DNA of 64,000 nucleotides. It comes from Litoreibacter ponti (GTDB taxonomy: Bacteria > Pseudomonadota > Alphaproteobacteria > Rhodobacterales > Rhodobacteraceae). Every line of letters starts with the position of its first letter. Position 1 is the stretch's first letter. The stretch spans positions 620,001-684,000 of the forward strand of contig NZ_QBKS01000001.1 in NCBI RefSeq assembly GCF_003054285.1, in the 5' to 3' direction. Below the pieces are notes generated by a model that saw only the letters and a program-made list of their open reading frames with translations, was not told the DNA's origin and searched no databases. Below, piece after piece: positions 49,552-58,756 of the stretch. Made by a program: the position numbers and the translations under genes.

Positions 49552-50561
49552 TGGACTATCTCAACGCGCTCGTCGCCTTCGCAAACTTCGTGCTGGTCCC
49601 CGGCACGGCTTACGGCGCGCAGCTGGCGCTCGGGGCGCTTGGCGTCACGTTGATCTACGGCATCCTGCGCTTCTCGAACTTCGCCCATGGCGACACGATG
49701 GCGTTTGGGACGATGTTCGTGATCCTCATCACCTGGGGCTTTCAGAGCGCGGGCATCAGCTTCGGCCCGCTGCCGACCGCCCTGCTCGCCCTGCCCTTCG
49801 GGATCGCGCTGACCGGCCTGTTCCTGATCGGCACAGACAAGGTCGTCTACCAATTCTACCGACAGCGGAAAGTAAAGCCGGTGGTTCTGGTCATGGTCTC
49901 ATTGGGCGTGATGTTCATCATGAACGGGCTGACCCGCTTCATCATCGGGCCCAACGATCAGCGCTTCGCAGATGGTGAGCGCTTCATCATTTCTGCGCGG
50001 GATTTCAAGACGATGACAGGTCTCGACGAGGGCCTCGCCATCAAGTCCACCCAAGGAATCACACTGATTACCGCGATCATCGTCGTGGCCGTGCTGTTCT
50101 GGTTTCTTAACAAGACCCGCACGGGAAAATCGATGCGCGCCTTCTCCGATAACGAGGATCTGGCACTGCTGTCGGGCATCAACCCCGAGCGCGTCGTGCT
50201 TTACACTTGGCTGATCGTTGCGGCGCTGGCGACCGTGGCGGGAACGCTCTACGGGCTCGACAAAAGTTTCAAGCCCTTCACCTACTTCCAGCTTCTACTG
50301 CCGATCTTCGCGGCGGCCATCGTCGGCGGTCTGGGCAACCCGCTGGGGGCCATCGCGGGCGGCTTCGTCATCGCCTTCTCGGAGGTTACGATCACCTACG
50401 CCTTCAAGAAGGTCGGCAATTATGTGCTGCCGGACGCCTTGGCCCCGGACGGGCTCGCGCAGCTTCTGAGCACAGATTACAAGTTCGCCGTCTCCTTCGC
50501 GATCCTGATCATCGTGCTGCTCTTCAAGCCCACGGGGCTCTTCAAAGGACAATCAGTATGA
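49551..50561 (+). CDS. Branched-chain-type ABC transporter permease (LivH type)
   Basis: This 336-residue membrane protein has about eight helices and LivH signatures: ALGALGVTLIYGILRFSNFAHGD and AFSDNEDLALLSGINPERVVLYTWLIVAAL, then VGGLGNPLGAIAGGFVI. It forms half of the membrane channel. I start at 49551 in the TGATG overlap; a GTG one codon upstream is an alternative. It overlaps the LivM-type gene by four bases at its end. Confidence 0.93.
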   Translation: MDYLNALVAFANFVLVPGTAYGAQLALGALGVTLIYGILRFSNFAHGDTMAFGTMFVILITWGFQSAGISFGPLPTALLALPFGIALTGLFLIGTDKVVYQFYRQRKVKPVVLVMVSLGVMFIMNGLTRFIIGPNDQRFADGERFIISARDFKTMTGLDEGLAIKSTQGITLITAIIVVAVLFWFLNKTRTGKSMRAFSDNEDLALLSGINPERVVLYTWLIVAALATVAGTLYGLDKSFKPFTYFQLLLPIFAAAIVGGLGNPLGAIAGGFVIAFSEVTITYAFKKVGNYVLPDALAPDGLAQLLSTDYKFAVSFAILIIVLLFKPTGLFKGQSV

Positions 50562-51856
50562 CCGCCCGCGACGCGCTTCTCTTTGTTTTCGTAGGCTGTC
50601 TCATCATCGGGACGGGCTTTGTGCAATCGTGGAACTCGGCGCTGCTGATCCTGAACATGGGTCTGATCTCGGCCATCATGGCGTTGGGGGTCAATTTGCA
50701 ATGGGGCCTTGCGGGGCTGTTCAATGTGGGTGTCATGGGCTTCGTCGCTTTGGGCGGCTTGGCGGCAGTCGTGACCTCCATGCCCGCCAATGCAGAGGAG
50801 TGGAGCGTAGGCGGCGTGCGCGTAATCTTCGGTCTGCTGCTGGGCGCAGGCACGATCATCGCCACGATCATGCTGCGCCAGCGCATGGCCGCCGACCGGG
50901 CGCGCAATCTGGCGACATTGGTGGTGCTGATCGGCGGCTTCTTCCTGTTCCGCGCGGTCTTTGATCCCGGCGTCGATGCCATCGAAAGCGTCAATCCCGC
51001 TGCGACCGGCTATCTTGGCGGGCTTGGCCTACCGGTGCTCGTCGCGTGGCCCGTGGGCGGGTTGCTTGCCGCGGGGGCGGCCTGGATTATCGGCAAGACC
51101 GCGCTGGGGCTGCGGTCGGACTATCTGGCCATCGCTACGCTGGGCATCGCGGAGATCATCATCGCGATCCTGAAGAACGAGGATTGGCTGTCGCGCGGCG
51201 TCAAGAACGTCGTGGGGCTTCCCCGCCCCGTTCCCTACGAGATTGATCTGCAGAACTCCGAAAGCTTCGTCGAGCGCGCCGCGGGGCTTGGCCTTGATCC
51301 AACGACCGCCTCCACGCTTTATGTAAAGCTCGGCTACTCGATCCTGTTCGCCATCGTCCTGATCATCCTGCTGTGGTTGGCGCAAAAGGCGTTGAACTCG
51401 CCTTGGGGCCGCATGATGCGCGCGATCCGCGACAATGAAGTCGCGGCAGAGGCGATGGGCAAGGACGTCACCGCGCGCCACCTGCAGGTTTTCATCCTCG
51501 GCTCGGCCATCTGCGGCATCGCCGGGGCGATGATGACCACGCTCGATGGCCAGCTGACGCCTGGGACCTACCAGCCGCTGCGCTACACGTTCCTGATCTG
51601 GGTGATGGTGATCGTGGGCGGCTCCGGCAACAATCTGGGCGCGGTACTGGGCGGCTTCCTGATCTGGTTCCTCTGGGTGCAGGTCGAGCCGATCGGCCTG
51701 CTAGTGATGCAAGGCGTGACCGCTGGCATGGCCGATGGCTATTGGCTGAAGGACCACCTGCTCGACAGCGCCGCCCATATGCGGCTGCTGACCATGGGGC
51801 TTGTGCTGCTGCTGGTGCTGCGGTTCAGCCCGCGTGGGCTGATCCCCGAGCGTTAG
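50558..51856 (+). CDS. Branched-chain-type ABC transporter permease (LivM type)
   Basis: This 432-residue membrane protein has the LivM-type start NMGLISAIMALGVNLQWGLAGLFNVG and LRSDYLAIATLGIAEII, with the EAA-like loop AIRDNEVAAEAMGKDVTARHLQ and VGGSGNNLGAVLGGF. It is longer than average because of an extra segment after the fourth helix (about residues 85-150). The much longer ORF upstream is not real; the ATG at 50558 overlaps the LivH stop. It is the last transporter gene. Confidence 0.93.
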   Translation: MTARDALLFVFVGCLIIGTGFVQSWNSALLILNMGLISAIMALGVNLQWGLAGLFNVGVMGFVALGGLAAVVTSMPANAEEWSVGGVRVIFGLLLGAGTIIATIMLRQRMAADRARNLATLVVLIGGFFLFRAVFDPGVDAIESVNPAATGYLGGLGLPVLVAWPVGGLLAAGAAWIIGKTALGLRSDYLAIATLGIAEIIIAILKNEDWLSRGVKNVVGLPRPVPYEIDLQNSESFVERAAGLGLDPTTASTLYVKLGYSILFAIVLIILLWLAQKALNSPWGRMMRAIRDNEVAAEAMGKDVTARHLQVFILGSAICGIAGAMMTTLDGQLTPGTYQPLRYTFLIWVMVIVGGSGNNLGAVLGGFLIWFLWVQVEPIGLLVMQGVTAGMADGYWLKDHLLDSAAHMRLLTMGLVLLLVLRFSPRGLIPER

Positions 51857-51876
51857 GCGGCTACGACCCCTAGCGA

Positions 51877-52035
51877 TCAGGTGCCGATCGGCGGCAAGCA
51901 GTCGGCGGCATCAAGATCCTTGACCGGGTCGTTTGGCCCGCATTCCTCCCCTGAGACGGGGTATCTGTCCTCTGTGACGCAGGCCGAAAGAGCGGTCAGC
52001 GCGATCATGCAGGCGATGGTAAGTGGGTATTTCAT
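51877..52035 (-). CDS. 52-residue lipoprotein
   Basis: Reading the minus strand from ATG at 52035 gives MKYPLTIACMIALTALSAC, a short signal peptide with lipobox LSAC at residue 19. A polar mature part of 34 residues follows, with two further cysteines, ending in PPIGT and a TGA. The signal, lipobox and lack of any other gene in this gap support it as a real small gene. No family is recognised. Confidence 0.6.
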   Translation of the reverse strand: MKYPLTIACMIALTALSACVTEDRYPVSGEECGPNDPVKDLDAADCLPPIGT

Positions 52036-52128
52036 GGGCTTGAACCTTTAGCTGGGCAGAACGTCTCGCCCATCCTAGCGAAGGCCCGCCCGCCGCTCTT
52101 GATCTTTGTCAACGCGCGTGGGGCCCTG

Positions 52129-54540
52129 TCAGGCCCGCAAGCGCACGCCTTCGGGATCGAAGGGCGGGGCATCCAGCACGACACCGCGATGCGGGCGGCC
52201 CAGGATCATCACATCCACCTCCGCGCCGGGGGCCACGTCTTTCAGAAAACCGAGCGCAAGCGATTTCTCGACCGTGTAGCCATAGGTGCCAGAGCTGACC
52301 CGGCCTACCGGCGTGCCGTCAGGCAGGAAGATCGGCTCGCCGCCGGTTGCATCGGCCTGATCGATCTCCAACACCTCGATGATGCTCAGCTGCTCGCGCG
52401 GCGCACGGTCTTTCAGCGCGACATAGGCGTCCTTGTGCAGGAATTCCTTGTCCATCTTGATGAGGCGGTCCAGCCCGACCTCTTGCGGCCAGTATTCAGG
52501 GCTGTATTCCCGCGACCAGGAGCCATAGCCCTTCTCGATCCGAAGTGACATCAAGGCGCGGGAGCCGACAGGTCCTGCACCGATCTCCTTGCCCGCGTCG
52601 ATCAGCGCCGTGTAGAGCCGCAGCTGATCGTCCACGTCGCAATGCAACTCCCACCCCAGATCGCCCGTGAAGGACACGCGCAGCGCGATCAGCTCGACGC
52701 CCGCCAGCGTAATCTGCTGCGAGCGCATGAAGGGGAAGTCTTGCGTCGCGAGTGATGCGTTGGTCAGGCGTTCTAGCAAAGCACGGCTTTGGGGGCCCGC
52801 CACGTTGAAGCCGCACATGGCCTCTGTCCGGCTTTCGAACCGGACGCTCTCAGGCCGCGGCACCATCGAAAAGAACCGTTGGTGATAGCGCTCCGCCATG
52901 CCGGAGCCGATGATCAGGAATTCCTCATCGGCCAGCTTGGTGACGGTGAAATCCCCCGCAATTCCGCCGCGCACGCCGATCAAGGGCGTCAGGCAGGACC
53001 GCCCAACGGATTTGGGCATGGTGTTGGCGAAAACCGCGTCCAGCCAATCAGACGCTCCTGCCCCCGTCACGCGGTATTTCGCGAAGTTGGAGATGTCGAT
53101 GATGCCTGCGCGCTCGCGCAGCATTCGCGCCTCGGCGCCCACCGGCTCAAACCAGTTCTGACGGGTGAAGCCATTGATGTCGGTCACGCCCGGGCTGTCT
53201 GCAAACCACAGCGGATGCTCCCAGCCATAGTTCAGCCCAAACACCGCGCCCATGGCAGCCTGCGCCTCGTAGACCGGCCGCGTGCGCGCCGGACGCCCCG
53301 CGCTGCGTTCTTCGTTCGGGAAATGGATCGCGAACCGGTTGGCATATTGATCACCGACCCGCGCCTTGGTGAAGTCCTTGTCCGCCCACGCGCCGAAGCG
53401 CGCCATGTCCCACGGAAACATATCAAGATGCGGCTCGCCGGTGACGATCCACTCAGCGGTCAACGAGCCCAAGCCGCCCGATTGCGAGAAGCCGGGAATG
53501 ATCCCGTTGCAACAGAAATAGCCTTTCAGCTCCGGCACCGGGCCGAACAGCGCGTTGCTGTCAGGCGACCAGATCATCGGGCCGTTGATCACGCGCTTGA
53601 TCCCGGCCATGCCGACCGCCGGCACCCGGTCGATGGCGCGCATCATGTTAGGCTCGATCCGTTCCAGATCGTCGGCGAACAGCTCATGCCCGAAGCCCTG
53701 GGGCGTGCCGTCTTCTGCCCAGAACCGCAGGTCCTTCTCATAGGCCCCGACGAGCAGCCCCTTGCCTTCCTGGCGCAAGTAATACTCCCCGTCGCGGTCC
53801 GCGACCGAAGGCAAGCGGCGGTCCATCGCGGCGATCTCGGCGATTGTCTCGGTCACGAAATACTGATGCTCGGTCGGCTGCAACGGCAGCTCGATCCCGG
53901 CCATGGCCGCGACTTCGCGGCCCCAAAGCCCGGCTGCGTTCACTACCACGGGCGTGACGATATCACCCTTCGGCGTCTTCACGACCCATGTGCCGTCGCT
54001 TTGCTGGTCGGTCGCGGTCACGGGCGTGAAGCGGAAAATTTCCGCTCCGTTCTGCCGCGCGCCCGTGGCGTAAGCGTTGGTCACGCCCGAAGGGTCGACA
54101 TTGCCGCCCGAGGGTTCGAACATGATGCAGCGGATGCCGTCATAATCGACCAGCGGATGCAGGCGCTCTGCCTCGGCGCGGTCAACCTCGTAGAAATTCA
54201 GCGCGTAATATTTGGCCTTCGCCGCCTGCAGGCGAAGTTGGTGTTCGCGCGCTTCGGTCTGCGCCAAGTAGAGCGAGCCCGGCTGGAACACGCCGCAGCT
54301 CTGCCCCGTCTCGGCTTCAAGCGCGTTGTACAAATCCATAGTGTAGTTCTGGATGCGCGTGATGTTGGAGACGTCATGCAACCCGTGGATGTTCGCCGCC
54401 GCGTGCCATGTCGAGCCGGAGGTCAGCTCGTCGCGCTCCAGCAGCACCACATCGGTCCAGCCGAGCTTGGTGAGGTGGTAGAGGATGGAGCAGCCGATGA
54501 CGCCGCCCCCGATGACGACAGCCTGTGCGTGGGTTTTCAT
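52129..54540 (-). CDS. FAD-dependent dehydrogenase with GcvT domains (dimethylglycine/sarcosine dehydrogenase-like)
   Basis: This 803-residue two-part enzyme has an N-terminal DAO-type FAD domain (about 1-380), with GGGVIGCSILYHLTKLGW and STWHAAANIHG. The His of STWHAA is the covalent-FAD histidine in dimethylglycine dehydrogenase. A linker and GcvT plus GcvT_C folate-binding domains follow (about 425-800). Such enzymes remove methyl groups from N-methylglycines and pass them to tetrahydrofolate. The exact substrate (dimethylglycine, sarcosine or another methylated amine) is not certain. A paralogue lies at 56058. Confidence 0.85.
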   Translation of the reverse strand: MKTHAQAVVIGGGVIGCSILYHLTKLGWTDVVLLERDELTSGSTWHAAANIHGLHDVSNITRIQNYTMDLYNALEAETGQSCGVFQPGSLYLAQTEAREHQLRLQAAKAKYYALNFYEVDRAEAERLHPLVDYDGIRCIMFEPSGGNVDPSGVTNAYATGARQNGAEIFRFTPVTATDQQSDGTWVVKTPKGDIVTPVVVNAAGLWGREVAAMAGIELPLQPTEHQYFVTETIAEIAAMDRRLPSVADRDGEYYLRQEGKGLLVGAYEKDLRFWAEDGTPQGFGHELFADDLERIEPNMMRAIDRVPAVGMAGIKRVINGPMIWSPDSNALFGPVPELKGYFCCNGIIPGFSQSGGLGSLTAEWIVTGEPHLDMFPWDMARFGAWADKDFTKARVGDQYANRFAIHFPNEERSAGRPARTRPVYEAQAAMGAVFGLNYGWEHPLWFADSPGVTDINGFTRQNWFEPVGAEARMLRERAGIIDISNFAKYRVTGAGASDWLDAVFANTMPKSVGRSCLTPLIGVRGGIAGDFTVTKLADEEFLIIGSGMAERYHQRFFSMVPRPESVRFESRTEAMCGFNVAGPQSRALLERLTNASLATQDFPFMRSQQITLAGVELIALRVSFTGDLGWELHCDVDDQLRLYTALIDAGKEIGAGPVGSRALMSLRIEKGYGSWSREYSPEYWPQEVGLDRLIKMDKEFLHKDAYVALKDRAPREQLSIIEVLEIDQADATGGEPIFLPDGTPVGRVSSGTYGYTVEKSLALGFLKDVAPGAEVDVMILGRPHRGVVLDAPPFDPEGVRLRA

Positions 54541-54624
54541 GGCAAGCGGGTCCTTCGGCAGCTTTGGGACCAGCCTGCGGGCACCCGCCGCACATCTCTT
54601 GCCCGTCAGGCGACAAAACTTGTC

Positions 54625-55944
54625 TCACCGCGACAAATCGGCGTCCGCCTCTTTGACGATGTCGGGATGTGTGCTTGCGCGCAATTTCTCGCGATCCGCC
54701 TCGAAGTCGAGTTTGGCCATGGCCCGGGCATAGGTTTGGCCCGCCGCACGTTTGGCCGCGGCGGCCAGTTTTTCGCTCTCGTGGTTCATCAATCGGCTAA
54801 GAGAGGACTGCAGACGCTGCTGAACCTCGACCAGAGCGACCCCGTCGCGGGCAAGCGCGCCGAACGCGTCCTCAAAAAGGTCATCGGGGTCGAGCGGCTT
54901 GATCCAGAGCCGGTCATGGGGCAGCGCATCGCTGGCCTCTGTCTCGTCGCGGTACTCGGCGAGAATGCGGGTCAGGCGGGTGATCACGTCAATCGCGGTT
55001 CCGGGGTCGTTGATTCCGGGCGACAGCGCTTTGGACGCAATCTCGCCCATCACCATCAGCCCAAAACGCGGGTCCTGATCATAGGTCCGCATGTCGCCGC
55101 GATGGATATGGGCGCGAATGACATCGTCGAGGTCTTCGTCCTCGTCGTCGGGACCGCTGCCTTGCACATAGGCCAGCGGCTCGCCGCAGACCACGAAATG
55201 GCCCACCTCCGCACACAAGTGGATTTTGCAATCCATCTCTTCTGCCCGCTCCTGCAGGGATTCGTGGAAGACCTCCTGGACGTAGCCCGTCGTGTCGCTG
55301 GTAACCGCTACGGCATCGCTTGGCACTTTGTCCGCGTCAAACGGATGCGCCCCGAGGCATGGTGTCGACAGCCGCACATCAAACTCGCGACGCACGATGT
55401 CTTCGACCTGCCGCGTGGTATCGGTCAGGCTGCCGAAGAGCTGCAGGTGCAGAACCCATCGGATCATCGAATAGACCACCAAGGCCAGCACCAGCACCGT
55501 GGTGGCAAACAGCACGAAGGCCTTTTCGTCTGCAAAGATATCAAGCTCACGAAGCACGATGCCGACCAGCGCGTAGACATAGGCCCCGATGAACGTCGCA
55601 AGCGTATTCTGGGTCGTGGGGTCCTGCATAATCAGGCGATGCAGGCGCGGGGTAAATTGCGATGATGATGAGCGGTAGACGGTGACCATCACGGTGAGCG
55701 AAAAGGTGGTGACCGCCAGCATTGCATTGGCGATGATCGAAAGCAGCCGGTCCGCAGCCTTGGCGGACACGTAGCCGGAAACCTCATCTGGAAGAACGCT
55801 GCCGAGGATTTGCGCAAGCATCAGGGCGAACAGCGCAAACGCGCCCATCACCGCGACCCGCACCCAAAGCTCACGCCATAGCTGTTTTGCCAAACGGAAC
55901 AAGGTGATGGGCCAAGCGGCAAAGCGTTTGAGTAAATCGCTCAT
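54625..55944 (-). CDS. DUF2254 family membrane protein
   Basis: This 439-residue protein has about four membrane helices in its N-terminal third (near residues 30-55, 68-92, 120-145 and 155-180). A long soluble C-terminal part carries the DUF2254 segments SQFTPRLHRLIMQD, GYVQEV and SKALSPGINDPGTAIDVITRL. The family is widespread and uncharacterised. I start at MSDLLKR (55944); seven earlier codons are possible. It sits between two paralogous dehydrogenases but is read on the same strand only as the first. Confidence 0.82.
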   Translation of the reverse strand: MSDLLKRFAAWPITLFRLAKQLWRELWVRVAVMGAFALFALMLAQILGSVLPDEVSGYVSAKAADRLLSIIANAMLAVTTFSLTVMVTVYRSSSSQFTPRLHRLIMQDPTTQNTLATFIGAYVYALVGIVLRELDIFADEKAFVLFATTVLVLALVVYSMIRWVLHLQLFGSLTDTTRQVEDIVRREFDVRLSTPCLGAHPFDADKVPSDAVAVTSDTTGYVQEVFHESLQERAEEMDCKIHLCAEVGHFVVCGEPLAYVQGSGPDDEDEDLDDVIRAHIHRGDMRTYDQDPRFGLMVMGEIASKALSPGINDPGTAIDVITRLTRILAEYRDETEASDALPHDRLWIKPLDPDDLFEDAFGALARDGVALVEVQQRLQSSLSRLMNHESEKLAAAAKRAAGQTYARAMAKLDFEADREKLRASTHPDIVKEADADLSR

Positions 55945-56018
55945 GCGCGGCCTCGGCCAAGGCACCTATTCGACATCGCGCGTCGCTTTCCGGCTATCGC
56001 CGCTTGGGCCAGCCCGTA

Positions 56019-56055
56019 GGGTGGGCTTGCGAATTTCGAGCCGAGGAGCCCACCC
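56019..56055 (+). repeat. Inverted repeat around the ribosome site of the second dehydrogenase gene
   Basis: GGGTGGGCT (56019-56027) and AGCCCACCC (56047-56055) are perfect complements 19 bases apart. The GAGG ribosome site is in the loop against the second arm, three bases before the ATG. Folding could hide the start region. Similar GTAGGGTGGGC palindromes also occur as dispersed repeats in many bacteria. Confidence 0.6.
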
Positions 56056-56057
56056 CA

Positions 56058-58466
56058 ATGAAAACAACCACGCGGGTCTGCGTCATCGGGGGCGGCGTCG
56101 TCGGCTGCTCCGTCCTGTATCACCTGACAAAACTGGGGTGGTCGGACGTCTTGCTTCTCGAACGCTCCGAGCTGACATCGGGTTCCACGTGGCATGCAGC
56201 GGGCGGCTTTCATACGCTCAATGGGGACACGAATATGGCCGCGTTGCAAGGCTATACGATCAAGCTCTACCGCGAGTTGGAAGAGCTGACGGGTATGTCC
56301 TGCGGCCTGCACCATGTCGGTGGCGTAACCCTTGCGGACAACCAGGACCGCTTCGACATGCTCGTGGCCGAGCGCGCCAAGCACCGCTACATGGGCCTTG
56401 AGACAGAGATTGTCGGCCCCGAAGATATCGCCAAGATCGCGCCGATCACCAATCTCGACGGCATCGTCGGCGGGCTTTACGACCCGCTGGACGGCCATCT
56501 CGATCCCTCCGGCACGACCCACGCCTATGCCAAGGCGGCCCGCATGGGCGGGGCCAGCATCGAGACCCATGTTAAGGTGTTGGAGACCAACCCACGTCAC
56601 GACGGCACATGGGACGTGGTGACCGACAAAGGCACGATCCATGCCGAGCACGTCGTCAACGCCGCCGGTCTTTGGGCCCGCGAGGTGGGCGCAATGGCGG
56701 GTGTCTATCTGCCGCTGCACCCGATGGAGCATCAATACCTCGTCACCGAAGAAACTCCGGAAATCTACGAGCGTGACACCGAGCATCCGCATGTGATGGA
56801 CCCCGCGGGCGAGAGCTACCTGCGCCAAGAAGGTCGCGGGCTGTGCATCGGCTTTTACGAGCAGAATTGCCGGCCTTGGGCAGTCGAAGGCACGCCATGG
56901 GATTTCGGACATGAGCTGCTGGCTGACGATTTCGACAAGATCGAAGACAGCATCACCTTCGCCTTCAACCGCTTCCCGGTGCTCGAGCGGGCCGGGATCA
57001 AGTCCGTGATCCACGGCCCGTTCACCTTCGCGCCTGACGGCAATCCGCTAGTGGGCCCTGTTCCGGGGTTGCGCAATTATTGGTCGGCCTGCGGCGTGAT
57101 GGCGGGCTTCAGTCAGGGCGGCGGCGTCGGACTGATGCTCGCGCAATGGATGATCCACGGCGAGACCGAGCGCGACACCATCGCGATGGATGTGGCGCGC
57201 TTCGGCGACTGGATCACGCCCGGCTACACGCTGCCAAAGGTGGTCGAGAACTACCAGCGCCGCTTCTCGGTAAGCTACCCGAACGAAGAGCTACCCGCGG
57301 CCCGCCCCCATCGCACCACGCCGATGTATGACATCTTCAGCGACATGGGCGCGGTCTGGGGTCAGCAATACGGGCTGGAGGTCGTCAACTATTTCGCCCA
57401 AGGCGACGAGCCGCGCTTTGAGACACCGTCCTTCCGTCGCTCCGATGCCTTTGACGCGACCGCTCGGGAGGTGGCCGCCGTGCGCGCCGCGGCGGGGATC
57501 AACGAGGTGCAGAACTTCGGCAAATACCATGTGACCGGCCCCGGCGCCCGCGACTGGCTCGACCGGATCATGGCCGGCCGCATCCCGTCCCCCGGTCGCC
57601 TGTCGTTAACCCCGATGCTATCTAAGGCCGGTCGCTTGATCGGGGATTTCACGGTGACCTGTCTGGCGGAAGGTGATTTCTACCTCACCGCATCCTACGG
57701 CGCGCAAGCCTATCACATGCGCTGGTTCGAGCGTCACGCGACCAACGGCGTGCGGGTCGAGAATGTCTCTGACACGCGCACCGGCTTCCAGATCGCAGGG
57801 CCCCTGTCGCGCGACATTTTACAGGCCTGCACCCGCAACGATATTTCCGACATGCGATTCATGGATGTGCGCGAAATCACCGTGGGCCAAGTCGCGTGCT
57901 GCGTGCAGCGCGTCAGCTACACCGGCGATCTGGGCTTCGAGATCTATTGCAGCCCGATGGATCAACGCCAGCTCTGGGCGACCCTCTGGCACGCCGGTGA
58001 GCCGCGCGGGCTGACACCGTTCGGGATGCGTGCGATGATGTCGCTGCGACTTGATAAGTTTTTTGGATCCTGGGGCCGCGAGTTCTCGCCCGACTACACG
58101 CCTGCCGAGACTGGCATGGATCGGTTCATCGCGTGGAAAAAGGCGACGGATTTCATCGGCCGCGCCGCGGCGGAGGCTGAGCGCGCCGCGCCGCCCGCGC
58201 GACAACTCTGCAATTTCGAGGTCGACGCGACCGATGCCGATGTCGTCGCCTATGAGCCGGTCTTCATCGACGGGAAAGTCGAGGGATTCTGCACCTCCGG
58301 CGGCTACGCCCACCATTCCGGAAAATCCATCGCGATGGCCCTGATCCCGCGCACCCGCGCAGTCAAAGGTCTGACGGTCGAGATCGAAATATTGGGCCAG
58401 ATGCGCCGCGCCACGCTGATTACCACGCCGCCCTTTGACGCAGACGGTGCCCGAATGCGCGGCTAG
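56058..58466 (+). CDS. FAD-dependent dehydrogenase with GcvT domains, second paralogue
   Basis: This 802-residue protein has the same build as the gene at 52129: FAD motif GGGVVGCSVLYHLTKLGW, the covalent-flavin-type STWHAAGGFHTLNG, then the middle domain and GcvT domains with SYTGDLGFEIYC and SLRLDKFFGSWGREF. I start at 56058 after GAGGAG. The FAD and GcvT parts are both intact. It ends by overlapping the DUF1330 gene by four bases, in convergent orientation. The pair probably acts on different N-methylated glycines. Confidence 0.86.
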   Translation: MKTTTRVCVIGGGVVGCSVLYHLTKLGWSDVLLLERSELTSGSTWHAAGGFHTLNGDTNMAALQGYTIKLYRELEELTGMSCGLHHVGGVTLADNQDRFDMLVAERAKHRYMGLETEIVGPEDIAKIAPITNLDGIVGGLYDPLDGHLDPSGTTHAYAKAARMGGASIETHVKVLETNPRHDGTWDVVTDKGTIHAEHVVNAAGLWAREVGAMAGVYLPLHPMEHQYLVTEETPEIYERDTEHPHVMDPAGESYLRQEGRGLCIGFYEQNCRPWAVEGTPWDFGHELLADDFDKIEDSITFAFNRFPVLERAGIKSVIHGPFTFAPDGNPLVGPVPGLRNYWSACGVMAGFSQGGGVGLMLAQWMIHGETERDTIAMDVARFGDWITPGYTLPKVVENYQRRFSVSYPNEELPAARPHRTTPMYDIFSDMGAVWGQQYGLEVVNYFAQGDEPRFETPSFRRSDAFDATAREVAAVRAAAGINEVQNFGKYHVTGPGARDWLDRIMAGRIPSPGRLSLTPMLSKAGRLIGDFTVTCLAEGDFYLTASYGAQAYHMRWFERHATNGVRVENVSDTRTGFQIAGPLSRDILQACTRNDISDMRFMDVREITVGQVACCVQRVSYTGDLGFEIYCSPMDQRQLWATLWHAGEPRGLTPFGMRAMMSLRLDKFFGSWGREFSPDYTPAETGMDRFIAWKKATDFIGRAAAEAERAAPPARQLCNFEVDATDADVVAYEPVFIDGKVEGFCTSGGYAHHSGKSIAMALIPRTRAVKGLTVEIEILGQMRRATLITTPPFDADGARMRG

Positions 58467-58753
58467 TCCAGCTCTTCAAGGATCATCAGATCGCGCTCGG
58501 ACGCATCGCGCGCAAACTCCAACGCCGCCTGATAAGCCTCTGAATAATAACAGTCATGGGCCTTTTGCAGCGACGGGAAACGGGCCACGACGTTGCGCGC
58601 GCGATCATTGCCTTCGAGTTGCTCATAGGCCCCGTTGCGCGCGAGGAACACGCCCTCATGATCCGCAATCGCTTTCGTCGCGGCGGCGGCGTATTTAGCG
58701 TAACGCTCGGGGTCGGTGACCTTGACGTGGGCAATCCATAGAGCTGCGGGCAT
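58463..58753 (-). CDS. DUF1330 domain-containing protein
   Basis: This 96-residue protein has the DUF1330 pattern: WIAHVKVTDPERYAKYAAAATKAI, an edge strand GVFLARNG and RFPSLQKAHDCYYSEAYQAAL. It is a small dimeric alpha/beta-barrel (ferredoxin-like) protein related to heme-degrading monooxygenase folds, with no confirmed role. It lies three bases after the alaS stop region, reading the same way, so it is likely co-transcribed with alaS as its downstream gene. Confidence 0.85.
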   Translation of the reverse strand: MPAALWIAHVKVTDPERYAKYAAAATKAIADHEGVFLARNGAYEQLEGNDRARNVVARFPSLQKAHDCYYSEAYQAALEFARDASERDLMILEELD

Positions 58754-58756
58754 ATT

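Noticed and set aside
52789..55665. 958-codon open frame on the plus strand
   Set aside because: It is antisense to the first dimethylglycine-dehydrogenase-like gene and DUF2254. Those two have clear motifs and this frame has none.
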